Source of the DNA: Actinomadura formosensis NBRC 14204
GTDB taxonomy: Bacteria; Actinomycetota; Actinomycetes; Streptosporangiales; Streptosporangiaceae
Direction: 5' to 3'
Length of the DNA: 56,040 nucleotides
Assembly (NCBI RefSeq): GCF_001552155.1
Contig: NZ_BCQQ01000033.1
Location: forward strand, 1 to 56,040
Part shown: positions 54,361 to 56,040 of the stretch, piece after piece
Layout of the letters: every line of letters begins with the position of its first letter
Numbering within the stretch: the stretch's first letter is position 1
Translations under genes and position numbers: made by a program
The notes under the pieces: model-generated
What the model was told of the DNA's origin: nothing
Database searches by the model: none
The model's input: only the letters and a program-made list of their open reading frames with translations

Positions 54361-54367
54361 TGTGAAC

Positions 54368-54502
54368 ACCTCCGGCGGACACGAACGAGCGCCGGAGGTC
54401 TCTCCCGCCCTGAAAACCGAGCGCGGGCCGCGGAACCCGGGCCGGCATGGGCCGACCGTATTGACGAGCACCGCGCGCGGGGATACTCCCCTCCGTTATC
54501 TC
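54368..54502 (-). promoter_or_regulatory. yybP-ykoY manganese riboswitch with SD-sequestering hairpin
   Basis: On the minus strand the TerC leader has AACGGAGGGGAGTA (54484-54500 region) and, about 80 bases later, GGGAGAGACCTCC, the two conserved loop halves of the yybP-ykoY motif; GGAGG and CCTCC can close helix P1. Immediately after, ACCTCCGGCG (54390-54399) and CGCCGGAGGT (54368-54377) form a perfect 10-base hairpin with a 12-base loop that buries the Shine-Dalgarno. Metal-stabilised P1 would free GGAGG: an ON switch for manganese export. Confidence 0.85.
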
Positions 54503-54609
54503 CTTGAACGCGGCCCGCGCCGGGACGGTTCCCGCGCCGCCGATTTTTCTCGGTCCCGTTCCGAACCCCGGCCCCGGTCGGCGCGTCCAAGGCACCCGGC
54601 GGCGCGGTG

Positions 54610-55830
54610 TCAGCGCCGGGTGTCGGTCAGTTCCCGGTAGATGCTCGCGAGCTGGTCGACGGCGTCGTCCTCGCCGGGCAGCAGCGCCGAGCGCTCGGCG
54701 GCGGCCGAGCCGAGCCGCGCGGCGAGCGACGGGTCGTCCAGAACGCGGCTCACCGCGCGCTCCAGCGCCTCGGCGTCGCCCGGCGGCACCAGCAGCGCCG
54801 CCTCGCTCTCCGGTCCGTGCAGCAGCGACCCGCCCGCGGGCCGCCCGGCCGCTCCCCCCGCAGCGTCCCTTGCGCCGACCAGGGCGGGGATGCCGCCGAC
54901 ACGCGTGGCGACCAGCGGCCGGCCCGCCCGCAGGATCTCCTGGACGATCAGTGGCTGCCCCTCCCACACGCTCGGCACGACCGCCACATCGGACGCGGCC
55001 AGCAGCCCGGGGACGTCGGAGCGGCGGCCGAGCAGCCGGACGGGCAGGTCCTCGGCCTCGATCCTGGAGCGCAGCTCGTCCTCCAGCGGGCCGTCGCCGA
55101 CGATCGCGACGAGCGGCGGCGGGGTGCGTCCCGCCCACACCGCCGCGGCGTCCAGCAGCGTGGGCAGGCCCTTCTGCGCGGCGAGCCGCCCCACCGTGAT
55201 GATCAGCGGCCGCTCCCCCACGCCCAGCTCGGCCCGCAGGTCGGCGCGGACGGCCGGGCCCGGCGGAGCCTGCGGCGCGGGCGCGGGAACGATCGCGTGC
55301 CCCACCGACCGGGCGCCGAGGGACCGCATCCGTTCCTCCAGATCGGGAGAGACGCCGAGGACGCGGGTGGCGCCGAGGGCCACGATCCGCTCCAGCATCC
55401 CGTACACCGCGGCCGTCCGCCCGCCGGTGATGACGGCGTTGTGCAGGGTGACGACCAGCGGCGGGCCTCCCCGGGAGAACCGCAGCGGCTCCGGCGCGAC
55501 CCGCGCGCGGGCCGCCACGGCGAGGGCACCGGCCCGCAGCCCGTGGGCGTGCACGACATCGGCGCCGCGCAGCAGCGAACGCAGCCGGGCGGCGGCCCTG
55601 GCGTCGTTCACCGGACGGGGCCGGTCGGTGAGGTCGACCTCGGCGAACCGGGCGCCCGCGTCACCGAACCCGAACATCTCCTCGGTCGACGGCGGCCCGC
55701 AGACCAGCACGCGGGCGCCGCGTCCGGCGAGGCCCGCCGCGACGGACCGGACATGCCGCCCGACGCCGCCCGCGCTGGTGCCGAGGACGAGCGCGACGCG
55801 CAGCCCGTCCAGATCCCGGTTGTCAGCCAT
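54610..55830 (-). CDS. Glycosyltransferase, family 4-like
   Basis: A 406-residue GT-B glycosyltransferase. The N-terminal Rossmann half has ALVLGTSAGGVGRHVRSVAAGLAGRGARVLVCG and ADVVHAHGLRAG. The C-terminal GT1-type half has IITVGRLAAQKGLPTLLDA, IVGDGPLEDELRS and VVPSVWEGQPLIVQEILRAGRPLVATRVGGIPAL, including the EGQPL/E...G segment that binds the sugar nucleotide. The acceptor is unknown; cell-envelope glycans are likely. Its ATG overlaps by 8 bases the stop of the membrane-protein gene upstream, so the two are in one operon and may act on the same lipid-linked substrate. Confidence 0.9.
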   Translation of the reverse strand: MADNRDLDGLRVALVLGTSAGGVGRHVRSVAAGLAGRGARVLVCGPPSTEEMFGFGDAGARFAEVDLTDRPRPVNDARAAARLRSLLRGADVVHAHGLRAGALAVAARARVAPEPLRFSRGGPPLVVTLHNAVITGGRTAAVYGMLERIVALGATRVLGVSPDLEERMRSLGARSVGHAIVPAPAPQAPPGPAVRADLRAELGVGERPLIITVGRLAAQKGLPTLLDAAAVWAGRTPPPLVAIVGDGPLEDELRSRIEAEDLPVRLLGRRSDVPGLLAASDVAVVPSVWEGQPLIVQEILRAGRPLVATRVGGIPALVGARDAAGGAAGRPAGGSLLHGPESEAALLVPPGDAEALERAVSRVLDDPSLAARLGSAAAERSALLPGEDDAVDQLASIYRELTDTRR

Positions 55831-56040
55831 GGCGTGTCACCTTCCGGGTGAGGACGGCGCGCAGGTCACGGCCGTCGATCACGAAAGCGATGATCAGGAA
55901 TACCGCGCCGGCGGCCAGCGCGGCGAGCGCCCCGGTCCCGACGTTGCGCAGCTCACCGGCCGGGCCGGTGCCGCCGGGGCCGAACAGCGCGGCGACCCCG
56001 TATCCGGCGGCGCCGCCCGCGGCGCCGCCCAGCACCCCGG
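55823..56040 (-). CDS. C-terminal fragment of a polytopic membrane protein (possibly MurJ-like)
   Basis: Only the last 72 residues are in the window; the frame runs off the edge. The visible part has a Gly/Ala-rich helix (LGGAAGGAAGYGVAALFG), a loop and a strongly hydrophobic helix (GALAALAAGAVFLIIAFVIDGRDLRAVL) ending in a basic tail. It overlaps the glycosyltransferase start by 8 bases. In related actinomycetes a MurJ/MviN-type lipid flippase often precedes this glycosyltransferase, so that is my guess; the fragment is too short to confirm. Confidence 0.5.
   Translation of the reverse strand, partial: GVLGGAAGGAAGYGVAALFGPGGTGPAGELRNVGTGALAALAAGAVFLIIAFVIDGRDLRAVLTRKVTRHG

Overview
The window is about 56 kb of very GC-rich DNA with strong third-position GC bias. 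OpcA, WhiA, RbpA, a mycothiol-dependent formaldehyde dehydrogenase and a mycothiol-type maleylpyruvate isomerase together point to an actinomycete. An Actinomadura-like member of the Streptosporangiales is my best guess; that is an inference from gene content and not a measured placement. I saw no rRNA, tRNA, CRISPR array, insertion sequence or prophage.

Region 1 (1-3635, + strand) is the pentose-phosphate operon: the end of pgi, then zwf, opcA and pgl. Region 2 (3.8-17.7 kb) is accessory. It holds an L,D-transpeptidase lipoprotein, a cupin, a ferredoxin/Fe-S-type regulator/micropeptide operon with an AT-rich operator, a histidine kinase - flavin-fold protein - response regulator set, a divergent MFS pump/MarR pair with two operator-like dyads, a MocR regulator divergent from a metallophosphoesterase, an amino-acid racemase, an FAD oxidase, a GNAT/CMD pair and a methyltransferase. 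Region 3 (17.7-30.2 kb, - strand) is core: glyA behind a ZTP (pfl) riboswitch, rbpA, and the uvrC-rapZ-yvcK-whiA-gap-pgk-tpiA-secG series, interrupted by a + strand heparinase-like lipoprotein.

Region 4 (30.3-37.7 kb) holds an MscS channel, a Rieske lipoprotein, uvrA with a LexA-box-like site upstream, a zinc-ribbon MBL-fold protein, a mycothiol-type isomerase and a Crp/Fnr regulator. Region 5 (37.7-42.1 kb) is a two-gene operon. It encodes a small three-helix membrane protein that resembles Pycsar/SLATT-type effectors, and a 1274-residue STAND protein whose sensor end is a Crp-like cyclic-nucleotide fold plus HTH, followed by NB-ARC and TPRs. This is the best candidate in the window for an undescribed signalling or defence system. 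Region 6 (42.2-46.2 kb) has an MBL hydrolase, a P-loop protein, mscR with a second MBL hydrolase (formaldehyde detoxification) and a secreted beta-barrel-like lipoprotein.

Region 7 (46.2-50.5 kb, - strand) is a tightly overlapping operon of lipoprotein, MoxR ATPase, VWA protein and membrane adenylate cyclase. Region 8 (50.6-56 kb) has a small membrane protein, a double-domain acyl-CoA dehydrogenase, a TerC-family transporter behind a yybP-ykoY manganese riboswitch whose Shine-Dalgarno-sequestering hairpin can be read directly, a glycosyltransferase, and the end of a membrane protein gene cut by the window edge.
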